Part shown: positions 7,416 to 15,866 of the stretch, one piece after another
Layout: every line of letters starts with the position of its first letter
How positions within the stretch are numbered: the stretch's first letter is position 1
DNA from: Treponema sp.
Lineage (GTDB): Bacteria > Spirochaetota > Spirochaetia > Treponematales > Treponemataceae
Assembly (NCBI GenBank): GCA_017963165.1
Contig: JAGCTZ010000169.1
Coordinates: 1-31,104 of the forward strand
Direction: 5' to 3'
Length of the DNA stretch: 31,104 bases
The notes under the pieces: generated by a model
What the model was told of the DNA's origin: nothing
The model's input: only the letters and a program-made list of their open reading frames with translations
Database searches by the model: none
Made by a program: the position numbers and the translations under genes

Positions 7416-9860
7416 TTAATCCTCTTTTTCTATAATGCGATAATCCCAGTTGTGCTTTGGATACCGACCTTTCATTTCTTTGCAGATCTCGGGCCACGCG
7501 CCAGTCCAGAAATGTTCCAGATCTTCTGTTACCTGAAGAGGTCTGCTTGCCGGAGAAAGAAGTCTTAATAAAACTTTTTTTCCGCAGATTTCTGGTGTCC
7601 TAAAACAACCGAAAATTCTTTGAATTATAATTTCTACTACCGGTCTGATTTCTGCCAGCTTTTCGTATTTTACTTTAACGCGGCGACCGTTTTCAAGTGT
7701 AATTGTTTCTGGAGCCAGGCGGTCTATTTCTATGCCGTTGAGGAACCAGTAAAGGGCGTCATAAACTGTTGAAGCAGTAAGTTGAGTTTTTCCTGCCATA
7801 AATGGAAGAAGCCATTCTGTTGCTGTAGTACGCAGGCGTTCTTTTAAAGAGCTCTTATTGTTTATTGAGTTTTGCTGTTCCACAAATTCTGTTCTAAGCA
7901 GAAGACTTTCTATTTTTCCGTTTGTTGGAAGACAGTCAATTCCTTTTTCTGATATTTGGGCGAGCCAGGCTTGAGCGTAATCTTCATCAGAAGCAGCCAG
8001 CTTTTTAGAAGACAAAACAAGCTTTCCAAAACATTGTTGTTCCAGCTTTTGAAGATTTCCATTTTCAAAAGTGCAGACTTTTTTTATTGTACAGTGTTTT
8101 CCAAGATAATCTGTAATTTGAAGCTCTGGAAGTTCAACAAAATCAAAAATTACAGCTTCTTTTTGCCCGGCCATAACTTCTGGAGCGACAATCCATTGTG
8201 GCGCGTGGGTAATTTTTGCGTAGTTCTTTTTGTTACCACGCTCTCTATCACTATCACTTATATACATTTTTGCCTGTCTGCCGCCTGCAAACTGATATTC
8301 GGCCGGATCTTTACCAGGTTCGCTTGTTCTTTTTGCAAGTCTATCGGGATATCCACATAAAATAAGAAAATCGGTTTTGTTGTCAAAATCATTTTTGTAG
8401 GTGCAAGCCTTTAAACGCCGTTCAAGGTCACTGATAAAGCGTTTTTGTATATCTGATGGAGAATGTGCGTAGGTGCCAAAATTTATAAGCAGGTCATGGC
8501 CTTCTTTGCTAAGTTCTCCTTTTTCCTTAATAAATGCCGCAAGTGCTATTCCTGCCAGACGCGGATGAAGTCCTAATGTTAAAGCCGCCTTTCCTTTCTG
8601 ATTAATTCTGCCATCCGGATTAATCAATCCAAGTTCTATCAAAAGAGCCTTGCTTTCATCCCAAGCAGCCTTTGAAGGAGCTTCTAGCCAGTCAATTCCA
8701 TCTACAGAAAAAACACCTCGTTCGCTACATTCCAGAACAAGCGGAACAAGATCTGCCCTTAAAATCTCCGGCGGAAAATCCTTTATACGTGCATCATGCT
8801 GATTCCAAAGTCTTATACATGTTCCTTCGCAAAGACGTCCTGCACGACCCTTTCGCTGTTCGGCAGAAAATTCACTTTCGGTTTGTGTTGTAAGCTTTTC
8901 CATGCCGGTATTCAAATCCATTCGGTTTACACGGGAAAGGCCTGAATCTATTACTGTTGTAACACCCGGTACAGTAAGCGAAGTTTCTGCAATAGCCGAA
9001 GAAAGAATTACGCGCCGTTTTGTTTTTTCGCCCTCGAGTGGCGGTGTAATTATTCGTTTTTGCTCCTGCAGCGTTATGCTTGAATGAAGAATGCAAAGTT
9101 CGTTTTCAGAGTCATCATCAAAAAGCCCAGTTGATAAAAGCTCGTCCTGTGCTTTGCGGATGTCAGAAATGCCTGGAAGAAATACGAGGATGTTGTTTTG
9201 AAATGTGGGGTTCCTGAGCCTGTCGAAGGACCCCTCAAGAATTTTTTCTACTATGCCACAAACACTCTTCCCAGGCTCATATAAAACCTTCACCGGAAAC
9301 TGCCTTCCAGGAATCTTCATCACAGGGGTATCATTGCCCAAATATTTTTGCAGCCTGTTCGTATCAATCGTTGCAGACATAATGATTACAAATAAATCAT
9401 CACGCAGCTGCATGGCTTCTTTTAAAAAAGCAAGTGCAAGATCTGTGTTCACAGAACGTTCGTGAAATTCATCAAGCACAACGACATTGTATGACTCAAG
9501 TGCAGGATCATTCTGAAGCTGCCTGACCAGAATTGCTTCTGTTACAACTTCAAGCCTGGTGTTTTTTGTAATTCTATTTTCAAGATGAATCTTGTATCCA
9601 ACTTCATCAGGTTTTCCGTCGCAAGCAGTTTCCCATAATTCACCAACACGATTTGCAACTCCAAGAACCGCAATTCGACGAGGCTCTGTCATTATCATTT
9701 TTCCCTGGAACTTTTCCAGAAGCACCAGCGGCAGTACAGTTGATTTACCGGCAGCAGTTTCTGCAGTCAAAATTAAATATCGTGATGGAGATTTTTTTAA
9801 CGTATTACAAATTTCATCGAGAAAAGATGTTATTGGGTATTCAGCAATTTTAGAGTTCAT
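7416..9860 (-). CDS. hrpB: ATP-dependent helicase HrpB with in-frame repeat insertion
   Basis: A DEAH/RHA-type helicase of 814 aa, the normal HrpB length. Motif I is AETAAGKST (33-41), the DExH box is DEFH (130-133), motif III is SAT (162-164) and the RecA2 motif QRKGRAGR is present. A long HrpB-type C-terminal domain follows. Its cellular role is unknown in most bacteria. Repeat copy C (9207-9234) is inside the gene and read in frame, adding about ten residues (GSFDRLRNPT, 209-218) just before ILVFLPG of the second RecA domain. It starts 2 bases after the Nudix stop without a ribosome site, so translation is probably coupled. Confidence 0.95.
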   Translation of the reverse strand: MNSKIAEYPITSFLDEICNTLKKSPSRYLILTAETAAGKSTVLPLVLLEKFQGKMIMTEPRRIAVLGVANRVGELWETACDGKPDEVGYKIHLENRITKNTRLEVVTEAILVRQLQNDPALESYNVVVLDEFHERSVNTDLALAFLKEAMQLRDDLFVIIMSATIDTNRLQKYLGNDTPVMKIPGRQFPVKVLYEPGKSVCGIVEKILEGSFDRLRNPTFQNNILVFLPGISDIRKAQDELLSTGLFDDDSENELCILHSSITLQEQKRIITPPLEGEKTKRRVILSSAIAETSLTVPGVTTVIDSGLSRVNRMDLNTGMEKLTTQTESEFSAEQRKGRAGRLCEGTCIRLWNQHDARIKDFPPEILRADLVPLVLECSERGVFSVDGIDWLEAPSKAAWDESKALLIELGLINPDGRINQKGKAALTLGLHPRLAGIALAAFIKEKGELSKEGHDLLINFGTYAHSPSDIQKRFISDLERRLKACTYKNDFDNKTDFLILCGYPDRLAKRTSEPGKDPAEYQFAGGRQAKMYISDSDRERGNKKNYAKITHAPQWIVAPEVMAGQKEAVIFDFVELPELQITDYLGKHCTIKKVCTFENGNLQKLEQQCFGKLVLSSKKLAASDEDYAQAWLAQISEKGIDCLPTNGKIESLLLRTEFVEQQNSINNKSSLKERLRTTATEWLLPFMAGKTQLTASTVYDALYWFLNGIEIDRLAPETITLENGRRVKVKYEKLAEIRPVVEIIIQRIFGCFRTPEICGKKVLLRLLSPASRPLQVTEDLEHFWTGAWPEICKEMKGRYPKHNWDYRIIEKED
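9207..9234 (+). repeat. Palindromic repeat, copy C, inside hrpB
   Basis: The block runs GGGGTTCCTGAG...TCGAAGGACCCC; its ends pair as GGGGT-CCT with AGGACCCC. It keeps the hrpB frame open. Confidence 0.85.
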
Positions 9861-9862
9861 TG

Positions 9863-10330
9863 TTATTTCAAAGTAAAAAGATGTCTTCCCGGAGTTTTAG
9901 TTTCGTATGGAGTCAATTCAAAACCATTTCCATTCACAGCTTTTTCTATCATCGTCTTTGTAAGGGCAGGGACAGTCTGATCCTTGAGTGCCTCTTCTAT
10001 TGGCATCCAGATTACTTCGCTGTTTTCATCGCCGTCAGAACGGGGTTCACCATTTATATATTCTGCGGCAAAAACTGCGTACCAGTCCTTGTCGCTAAAA
10101 CGTATTCCCAAAAGTTTTCCGGCTTTTACTGTAACTCCAGTTTTTTCCAGATATTCACGAGTCAGAGTTTCCTGTGGAATCTCTCCAAACTGAACGTAAC
10201 CTCCCGGAATAATAAGCATACCTTTTCCGTTTCCATAGGTATGCCTTGCAAGCAATACACAGCCATCTTTAATGCAGACTCCTGCAACAGACTGACTCCA
10301 GTTTGTATTGTTTTCTTCTTCTTTTGTCAT
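9863..10330 (-). CDS. Nudix hydrolase, one metal ligand replaced
   Basis: A 155-aa Nudix protein. The Nudix box reads G-Y-V-Q-F-G-E-x7-R-E-Y-L-E-K-T-G-V against the family form Gx5Ex7REUxEExGU. The last acidic residue of the REUxEE core is lysine here, so one of the usual magnesium ligands is missing. Nudix enzymes hydrolyse nucleoside diphosphates linked to another moiety; the substrate is not predictable. The start codon overlaps the stop of the upstream DUF763 gene (ATGA), and hrpB begins 2 bases after its stop, so the three genes form an operon. Confidence 0.88.
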   Translation of the reverse strand: MTKEEENNTNWSQSVAGVCIKDGCVLLARHTYGNGKGMLIIPGGYVQFGEIPQETLTREYLEKTGVTVKAGKLLGIRFSDKDWYAVFAAEYINGEPRSDGDENSEVIWMPIEEALKDQTVPALTKTMIEKAVNGNGFELTPYETKTPGRHLFTLK

Positions 10331-11640
10331 ATAGTTTTACCATCCCATTCTTTACTATGTTCACGCTCAAATTTTATGGCAGCGTCAAAATCTACCTGTG
10401 GAGCGCAATTCTTTTCTATGTTCAATGCTGTTTCGTGAAGGCGCCGTATACAATCAGATTTATCTTTATATCCCAGCTTTGATTTTTCTATACTGTCGCG
10501 GAGCACACGAATTGATTCATCATAAATCTTAAGAGGAACTGGGAATGGGTGTCCATCCTTCCCACCATGCGCAAAACTGAACCTTGCAGGATCTGTAAAA
10601 CGACTTGGCGTTCCATAAATCACTTCACTCACAAGTGCAAGAGATTGCAGGGTGCGCGGTCCAAGTCCCGGTGTAAGAAGCAGACTTTCAAAATCCTGTG
10701 GCTGACTTTCGTAAGCTGTGGCTAACACACCGCCTAAACGCTTAAGATCTATATCCTGTGCCTGTACGTCGTGATGGGCAGGCATGATGATTGAGCGACC
10801 TGTGGTTTTAATCTGGTCTATTGTGTTAGTCTCTTCTAACTCGGAAAAGAGAGACCCTTGTATATGCTTCTGTGGTCCCTGAGCCTGTCGAAGGGCCACC
10901 CCACCATTTTGCATCAAAATCATCTCACTTGCCGGTTTCCCAATCTTTTCAATTTCTTTAATCATTCGCTCTGGATTTTCGTGCGACATTTCCAGAATTG
11001 AATTGCGGGCTTTATCTGCCTGTTTGTCGGTGAGGTTCAAAATCTTTCCGTGGTTTTCACCAACAACTGCAGTGTGCGGCTCCTCCACAAACGAACGCAA
11101 ATCCGACGAACACCAGTGATAACGTCGTGCCTTTTTTTCTACAGTATTCATTCCCTGCTGGACAACAGCCCACTGTCCGTTTTTCGTTAAAATAAAATTA
11201 TGCTGATAAAGCTGGAATCCATCCTGCACGGCGTTGTTATCTACCTTTGCAACAAGCTTACTGTCTCGAACAAGCTCATCCCCATTAAGACCTTCCTGCC
11301 CTGCAATCTGAAGCAGCTCGTCTGGAGTCAGGCGCGAATATTTTCCACGGCCTCCGCAAACATAAATACCAAGCTCCTTTGCCCGAGGATTAAGTCCACG
11401 CTTAAGTGCATACATAACGCTTGTAGTAATTCCCGAGCTGTGCCAGTCCATGCCCATAACAGCACCAAAAGATTGAAACCATAACGGGTCGCTAAGCCGT
11501 ACAAGAACTTCATCAGGACCAAAATTTTCCACAAGCGATTCTGTTATAAGCGTTCCCAAAACCATCATTCGGTCTGCAAGCCAGCGGGGAACTGTTCCGG
11601 TGTGAAGAGGAAGATCTGCATGTCCTGAATTACGAGCCAT
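10327..11640 (-). CDS. DUF763 protein with in-frame repeat insertion
   Basis: The 437-aa protein opens with ARNSGHADLPLHTGTVPRWLA, the signature of DUF763, a family with no settled function that is shared by archaea and bacteria. Other blocks are MGMDWHSSGITTSV, YVCGGRGKYSR, YQHNFILTKNGQWAVVQQGMN and LLLTPGLGPRTLQSLALVSE; the last looks like a helix-hairpin-helix (GLGPRT), suggesting nucleic-acid contact. Repeat copy D (10874-10897) is translated in frame as ALRQAQGP, about residues 248-256. A perfect TATAAT (11647-11652) ends 6 bases before the ATG and there is no ribosome site, so the message appears leaderless. It heads the operon with the Nudix gene and hrpB. Confidence 0.9.
   Translation of the reverse strand: MARNSGHADLPLHTGTVPRWLADRMMVLGTLITESLVENFGPDEVLVRLSDPLWFQSFGAVMGMDWHSSGITTSVMYALKRGLNPRAKELGIYVCGGRGKYSRLTPDELLQIAGQEGLNGDELVRDSKLVAKVDNNAVQDGFQLYQHNFILTKNGQWAVVQQGMNTVEKKARRYHWCSSDLRSFVEEPHTAVVGENHGKILNLTDKQADKARNSILEMSHENPERMIKEIEKIGKPASEMILMQNGGVALRQAQGPQKHIQGSLFSELEETNTIDQIKTTGRSIIMPAHHDVQAQDIDLKRLGGVLATAYESQPQDFESLLLTPGLGPRTLQSLALVSEVIYGTPSRFTDPARFSFAHGGKDGHPFPVPLKIYDESIRVLRDSIEKSKLGYKDKSDCIRRLHETALNIEKNCAPQVDFDAAIKFEREHSKEWDGKTI
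10874..10897 (+). repeat. Palindromic repeat, copy D, inside the DUF763 gene
   Basis: GGTCCCTGAGCC followed by TGTCGAAGGGCC, 24 bases, with GGTCCCT pairing to AGGGCC. On the coding strand it is read as ALRQAQGP. Confidence 0.85.
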
Positions 11641-11646
11641 AATAAA

Positions 11647-11652
11647 ATTATA
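11647..11652 (-). promoter_or_regulatory. -10 box (TATAAT) 6 bases before the DUF763 start
   Basis: Perfect consensus hexamer on the minus strand, with 6 bases to the ATG (11640). No clear -35 is seen. Transcription would begin on the ATG. Confidence 0.55.
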
Positions 11653-11717
11653 TCACATTATAAATATTCTTTATATTTTTTAAGATTTTTTTTACATAAT
11701 TTTGTTCTAAATTTTAG

Positions 11718-11723
11718 TATATT
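11718..11723 (+). promoter_or_regulatory. -10 box (TATATT) 6 bases before the DUF3737 start
   Basis: TATATT ends 6 bases before the ATG at 11730; there is no Shine-Dalgarno sequence. The -35 is not clear (TTTACA at 11691-11696 is 21 bases away). Confidence 0.45.
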
Positions 11724-11729
11724 TAAATT

Positions 11730-12575
11730 ATGGATATTGAAAATCAGGAATTTGACGAAGAACGAGCTTTTTATAATTCGCAAAATGTGGTTGCAAGAAA
11801 CTGCCGGTTTGATGGGCCTGCAGATGGGGAAAGTGCTTTTAAAGAAAGCCGCGAAATTCTTGCCGACCATTGTTATTTTAATCTTCGTTATCCATTCTGG
11901 CATAACACCGACACAACAATTGTTGACAGCGAAATGACAGACACTTGCCGCGCTGCAATCTGGTACTCTAAAAATATTATTATTCAGCATTCAATTATGC
12001 ATGGTATAAAAGCTGTACGCGAATGTTCTAATGTTTTTATAAACGAAACAGATATTATTTCTCCGGAGTTTGGCTGGTCCTCTAAAGGCCTCACCATTAA
12101 AAATTCGACAGCCTCAAGTGAATACTTTTTAATGAACACTAACAAGGTTTTAGTTGATAACCTTGCACTTTCGGGAAAATATTCTTTTCAATATATGAAA
12201 AATTCTTTGTTAGCCAATTCTAACTTAGATACAAAAGATGCCTTCTGGCACGCAAAAAATGTAACTATAAAAAACTGTACAATCAAAGGTGAATATATCG
12301 GCTGGTATTCACAAAATCTTACTTTTGAAAATTGCACAATCAGCGGAACCCAACCCTTCTGCTACTGTAAAAATCTGCGACTAATAAACTGCCGTCTTGA
12401 TGAAGCAGATCTTTCTTTTGAAAAGTCTTCTGTAAAAGCTACGCTCACCGCTCCGGTTGTATCAATAAAAAATCCCGCTTCCGGAAAAATCATTCTTCCA
12501 AAAGCGGGACCCGATGAAAACTTAAACAAAATAATTTCTACAGAAAAAGGAAGCTGTAAAATTATTTTTGTTTAA
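11730..12575 (+). CDS. DUF3737 right-handed beta-helix protein
   Basis: A 281-aa protein made of short repeated strands of the kind NxxFxNCxFxG and IKNCTIKGEYIGWYSQNLTFENCTISG, typical of a right-handed beta helix and matching DUF3737. The start (DIENQEFDEERAFYNSQNVVARNCRFDGPADGESAFKESR, quoted in part as EFDEERAFY and FDGPADGESAFK) is the family hallmark. No signal peptide is seen, so it is cytoplasmic. Members of this family have no firm function; carbohydrate-related neighbours here (esterase, alpha-galactosidase) are only a hint. It converges on the esterase gene with an 10-base gap. Confidence 0.85.
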   Translation: MDIENQEFDEERAFYNSQNVVARNCRFDGPADGESAFKESREILADHCYFNLRYPFWHNTDTTIVDSEMTDTCRAAIWYSKNIIIQHSIMHGIKAVRECSNVFINETDIISPEFGWSSKGLTIKNSTASSEYFLMNTNKVLVDNLALSGKYSFQYMKNSLLANSNLDTKDAFWHAKNVTIKNCTIKGEYIGWYSQNLTFENCTISGTQPFCYCKNLRLINCRLDEADLSFEKSSVKATLTAPVVSIKNPASGKIILPKAGPDENLNKIISTEKGSCKIIFV

Positions 12576-12585
12576 ATGCATTCTT

Positions 12586-14250
12586 TTACTGGAAAACTTT
12601 TTCTATCTGCTCCATTTCTCCGCCAAAGATTTTTCCATCTTTATCGCGGCTAAAACAACTCATAAAAAGCCAGGCATTTTCACAAGTATGCTCGCGACAC
12701 TCATGCCCCTGATTATCTATGCTGGCAAATACGTTATAGCACTTTCCATCTTCACGGCCAAAAAGCTGAAGAGTTAGTTTGCCCTTACGCTTAGGATCAA
12801 CTAACATCTTTGTTTTATCGCCGTTGATTCCCCAGAACTTATTTTCCCAGCTGTCTTTTTCTTCAAGCTTTACTGTGTATTTATCGGCACTTGCTGCTCC
12901 ATTTAATTTAAGAGCATAAGCCATTCTGTTTATACATTTTTGTTCCTGATAAGGAAGCTCGGCCAAAGGAGTCTGTTCTCCAGCTGCATAGAAAATCGGA
13001 ACGCTAACTGTTGTATTTACAGGTTTGTTTATTTTTCCAAAATATACATTTTCACCAATATCAACCGTTGCATCCATAGGAGCCGCAGCCGCAATCAAAT
13101 CCGGATACTCCTGAATTATATCCCAAGTCTTTATTCCTCCCATAGAAAATCCAGAAGCATAAATTCGTGTCGAATCAATTTTGTAAACCTTCTTAAGCTG
13201 TTCTACAAGTTCCACCATTTCGCTCGCAGTGCTGTTCAAATGATTTTCAACTGCAACAAGAAGGAAGTCATGACGATGTGCAATGCCAGCCCAGTCCGAA
13301 ATATATGAAATATAGAAACTTGAATCTCCACCACCATGAAAAGCCAGCAACAAAGGAACAGGCCCTTTATCAAAAATCCCTTTGTTGTAGAATGCAAAAT
13401 ATCCAACGTTGTGAGAAACTGTTCCCTTATCGTCACCCATGTTATCCGGCGAAGTTTTAAGAGAAACAACAGCTGGATCAATCTGCATACCATCCTTTTC
13501 AAGATCAGGATCAACTTCAAGCTCCCCAAGCATTCGTCGGAATTGTTTTACAAATCCATCAAAATCTGCATAAATATCAGGAATTTGTTTTTCAAGAAAA
13601 TATTTGCAGTTAGTTTTAAATAACTCATTTACTTCTACAGAGTTTCCATAAGATACAACAGGAATATCGGCAGCATCAATTTTTGGCAAAACAGAAAGCC
13701 CTGTAAGAATACAGGCAACAGGCGCACAATCTGCCCTTCCCCAAAGACCATCACCTTCAAAATGATTAATACAGTTTTGAGCAATATAATCAGCTGACTC
13801 GCCAAAGCCATACAAATTAGTTCTAAAAATTGCACCACGAATAAAATAAGCTTCCAGTTTTTTTGTAAAACGGTTATAAGCTTTTACAACACCATTTTCA
13901 TAATATTCATGAATCTTGGAATTAGAAATAATTTCCGAAAACAAATCAGGTGCCGCATCTTTCCAGCCATTTGCACTTGTTGGATAAATGAACACAACAC
14001 TTGTGCCATATTTTTTTGCAATCTGTTCAAAATTATTTTTTCTTGCAAAATCAACAGCACCATCATAATTCGCAGTAAAATCCTCTGGTGAAAAAACAAG
14101 CAGATATGGAGCAATGAATCCATAGTTAAGAACATCGTCCATCAAATCATTCTTAGGAACATAAACTGCAGCTTTAAATTTTTCAAAGGTATGTGACCAC
14201 ATCAAGCCATCAGCAAGCGCAGTCATTTCCGGCATTTCTTTCATTGACAT
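12586..14250 (-). CDS. Alpha/beta-hydrolase esterase (PHB-depolymerase-like C-terminal domain)
   Basis: The 554-aa protein has a clear hydrolase domain in its second half: LLLAFHGGGDSS (oxyanion region), then GFSMGG with the nucleophile serine at about residue 369, followed by APMDA. No signal peptide is present. The first half also looks hydrolase-like (LLVFSPEDFTANYDG, VVFIYPTSANGW, LYGFGESADYIAQN), with GFGES where a GxSxG elbow would be expected, so it may be a degenerate duplicate. The open frame extends to 14283, but that part reads from repeat copy E; the ATG at 14250 has GGAG 8 bases upstream. Substrate unknown; acyl or feruloyl esters on plant sugars are plausible for a gut Treponema. 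Confidence 0.82.
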   Translation of the reverse strand: MSMKEMPEMTALADGLMWSHTFEKFKAAVYVPKNDLMDDVLNYGFIAPYLLVFSPEDFTANYDGAVDFARKNNFEQIAKKYGTSVVFIYPTSANGWKDAAPDLFSEIISNSKIHEYYENGVVKAYNRFTKKLEAYFIRGAIFRTNLYGFGESADYIAQNCINHFEGDGLWGRADCAPVACILTGLSVLPKIDAADIPVVSYGNSVEVNELFKTNCKYFLEKQIPDIYADFDGFVKQFRRMLGELEVDPDLEKDGMQIDPAVVSLKTSPDNMGDDKGTVSHNVGYFAFYNKGIFDKGPVPLLLAFHGGGDSSFYISYISDWAGIAHRHDFLLVAVENHLNSTASEMVELVEQLKKVYKIDSTRIYASGFSMGGIKTWDIIQEYPDLIAAAAPMDATVDIGENVYFGKINKPVNTTVSVPIFYAAGEQTPLAELPYQEQKCINRMAYALKLNGAASADKYTVKLEEKDSWENKFWGINGDKTKMLVDPKRKGKLTLQLFGREDGKCYNVFASIDNQGHECREHTCENAWLFMSCFSRDKDGKIFGGEMEQIEKVFQ

Positions 14251-14262
14251 AAAAATCTCCAA

Positions 14263-14299
14263 GGGGTCCCTGTCCTTCGACAAGCTCAGGAACCGCGAA
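14263..14299. repeat. Palindromic repeat, copy E (composite)
   Basis: GGGGTCCCTG joined to a CTTCGACAAGCTCAGGAACCGC unit (split here for length: CTTCGACAAGCTCAG, GAACCGC). It resembles copy H closely. It lies immediately upstream of the esterase ribosome site. Confidence 0.8.
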
Positions 14300-14370
14300 T
14301 CGAAGGGTTAGGGTTAATCGTTTAACTAATTTTACCTTAAAAATCATATTTTTACAAATTTTTTATAGAA

Positions 14371-14399
14371 TTGGTCAATTTCCTGTTTTTTGATATCAT
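14371..14399 (+). promoter_or_regulatory. Promoter of the MATE transporter gene
   Basis: TTGGTC (14371-14376), 17 bases, TATCAT (14394-14399). The expected start near 14406 leaves a leader of about 6 bases with no ribosome site. Confidence 0.55.
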
Positions 14400-14411
14400 T
14401 AAACTTTAATT

Positions 14412-15770
14412 ATGGCAAACAATACTCTTCAAAAACAAAATCGCGGCGCTTTACCAATGCTCAAGCTTACGTTTCCAATTGCAATGGAACAGTTCTTCCG
14501 CATTCTAGTTTCGTCTGTAGATACAATGATGCTCAGCTCTTACAGTAATGATGCTGTTGCTGCGGTTGGACTTGTAGCTCAATATATCTTTTTCTTAAAT
14601 CTGCTTTTTGCAGTTATCAGTACAGGTTGTTCAATTGTCCTGGCTCAATATATCGGAGCTCAAAAATCAAAAAAAGAATTAAACGAAATTGCCCAGGCAA
14701 GTACACTCATGATAACACTACTTTCTGTTTTCCTTATGCTGCTTGTCTTTATTGGTTTTAAACCTTTGCTTAATTGTTATCAGCTCGAAGATTCTGTTCG
14801 CGGATACGCACTTAAATACTTTATAATCTTTGGCGGCATCTGCTGCTTCTTCAACGCATTCAGTTCTTTGCAAGGTGCAATTCTTCGAAGCTACGGCTAC
14901 ACAAGCGAAGCAATGATTGTTTCAATAATCGGAAACATCGTAAATGTAATAGGAAACGCACTTTCTCTTTACGGCTGGTTCGGACTTCCAATTTTAGGAG
15001 TTGCCGGTGTTGCCTGGGCCAGTGGCGCTTCCATGATTGTTTCATGCATTCTTCTTGCAATATTTATCCGACGCAAAGAAGACGTAGCTTTTTCTCTTAA
15101 AGGAATTTTCAAAGTTCCAAAACAGGTTTACAAGCTCATTCTTTCTGTGGGCGTTCCAACAGCTGGCGAAAGCCTTTCCTACAACATCAGCCAGATTGTT
15201 ATTATGGCAATGATTTCTACGCTTGGAACAAACGCAATGTCTGCCCAAGTTTACACAATGACAATTGTTCGTTTTGTTTTCATCATGGCTATGGCAATCG
15301 GTCAGGCATCACAAATCAAAACCGGCTATTACGTTGGGGCAAAACAAAGCGATGTTGCCTATAAAAAGATTTTCAAATATCAGCTTGTTGCAACCGCCTG
15401 TTCTATGGTGATGATCCTTATTGTTAATTTAATCAAACATCCAATCATTGGAATCTTCACAAAAATTGACGAAGTTCATGGCTTTGTAAGCACACTTTTA
15501 ATTTTCTCAACTTACATAGAATTTGGCCGTTCGCTAAATCTCATTTATGTTGGTGCACTCAAAGGTTCCGGCGACGTAAAATTCCCAGTCCTCTACGGAA
15601 TCGCCTCAATGTGGGGAATCATGGTTTTGGGAAGCTACATCCTTGGAATCAAATGCGGACTAGGTCTTGTCGGTTTCTGGCTTGGAATAGGCACCGACGA
15701 AACAACGCGCGGAATCGCAATGCTCATTCGCTGGAAAAGTAAACGATGGCAAAAGCATGCGCTGGTATAA
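14412..15770 (+). CDS. MATE-family efflux transporter
   Basis: An inner-membrane protein of 452 aa with about twelve hydrophobic segments in two similar halves, as in MATE exporters that expel drugs or metabolites in exchange for Na+ or H+. The first half shows FPIAMEQFFRILVSSVDTMML and GLVAQYIFFLNLLFAVISTGCSIVLAQYIGA. The second opens with LSVGVPTAGESLSYNISQIV and has the family-typical ALKGSGDVKFPVLYG. The length is normal. The start at 14412 follows a promoter placed for a near-leaderless transcript. Its substrate is unknown. The gene ends against repeat copy R3. Confidence 0.92.
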   Translation: MANNTLQKQNRGALPMLKLTFPIAMEQFFRILVSSVDTMMLSSYSNDAVAAVGLVAQYIFFLNLLFAVISTGCSIVLAQYIGAQKSKKELNEIAQASTLMITLLSVFLMLLVFIGFKPLLNCYQLEDSVRGYALKYFIIFGGICCFFNAFSSLQGAILRSYGYTSEAMIVSIIGNIVNVIGNALSLYGWFGLPILGVAGVAWASGASMIVSCILLAIFIRRKEDVAFSLKGIFKVPKQVYKLILSVGVPTAGESLSYNISQIVIMAMISTLGTNAMSAQVYTMTIVRFVFIMAMAIGQASQIKTGYYVGAKQSDVAYKKIFKYQLVATACSMVMILIVNLIKHPIIGIFTKIDEVHGFVSTLLIFSTYIEFGRSLNLIYVGALKGSGDVKFPVLYGIASMWGIMVLGSYILGIKCGLGLVGFWLGIGTDETTRGIAMLIRWKSKRWQKHALV

Positions 15771-15774
15771 AAAA

Positions 15775-15866
15775 TTAGCAAGGAGGGCGGAGCCCCGCCC
15801 TGCGGCTCAAAGCCTTTTGCTTTTCGCCTACCCCACCCAGCGGGCTCAAACGCCGCCCGCAACGCC
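15775..15866 (+). repeat. Modular three-hairpin GC-rich repeat, copy R3
   Basis: After ATTAGCA, hairpin 1 is GGGCGG/CCGCCC (15785-15800), hairpin 2 GGC/GCC (15804-15814), then CCTACCCC (15827-15834), hairpin 3 GCGGGC/GCCCGC (15840-15860) and AACGCC. The order of modules is that of R4. It separates two convergent genes and supplies the stop codon and last residues of the 15846-16277 gene. Confidence 0.7.
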
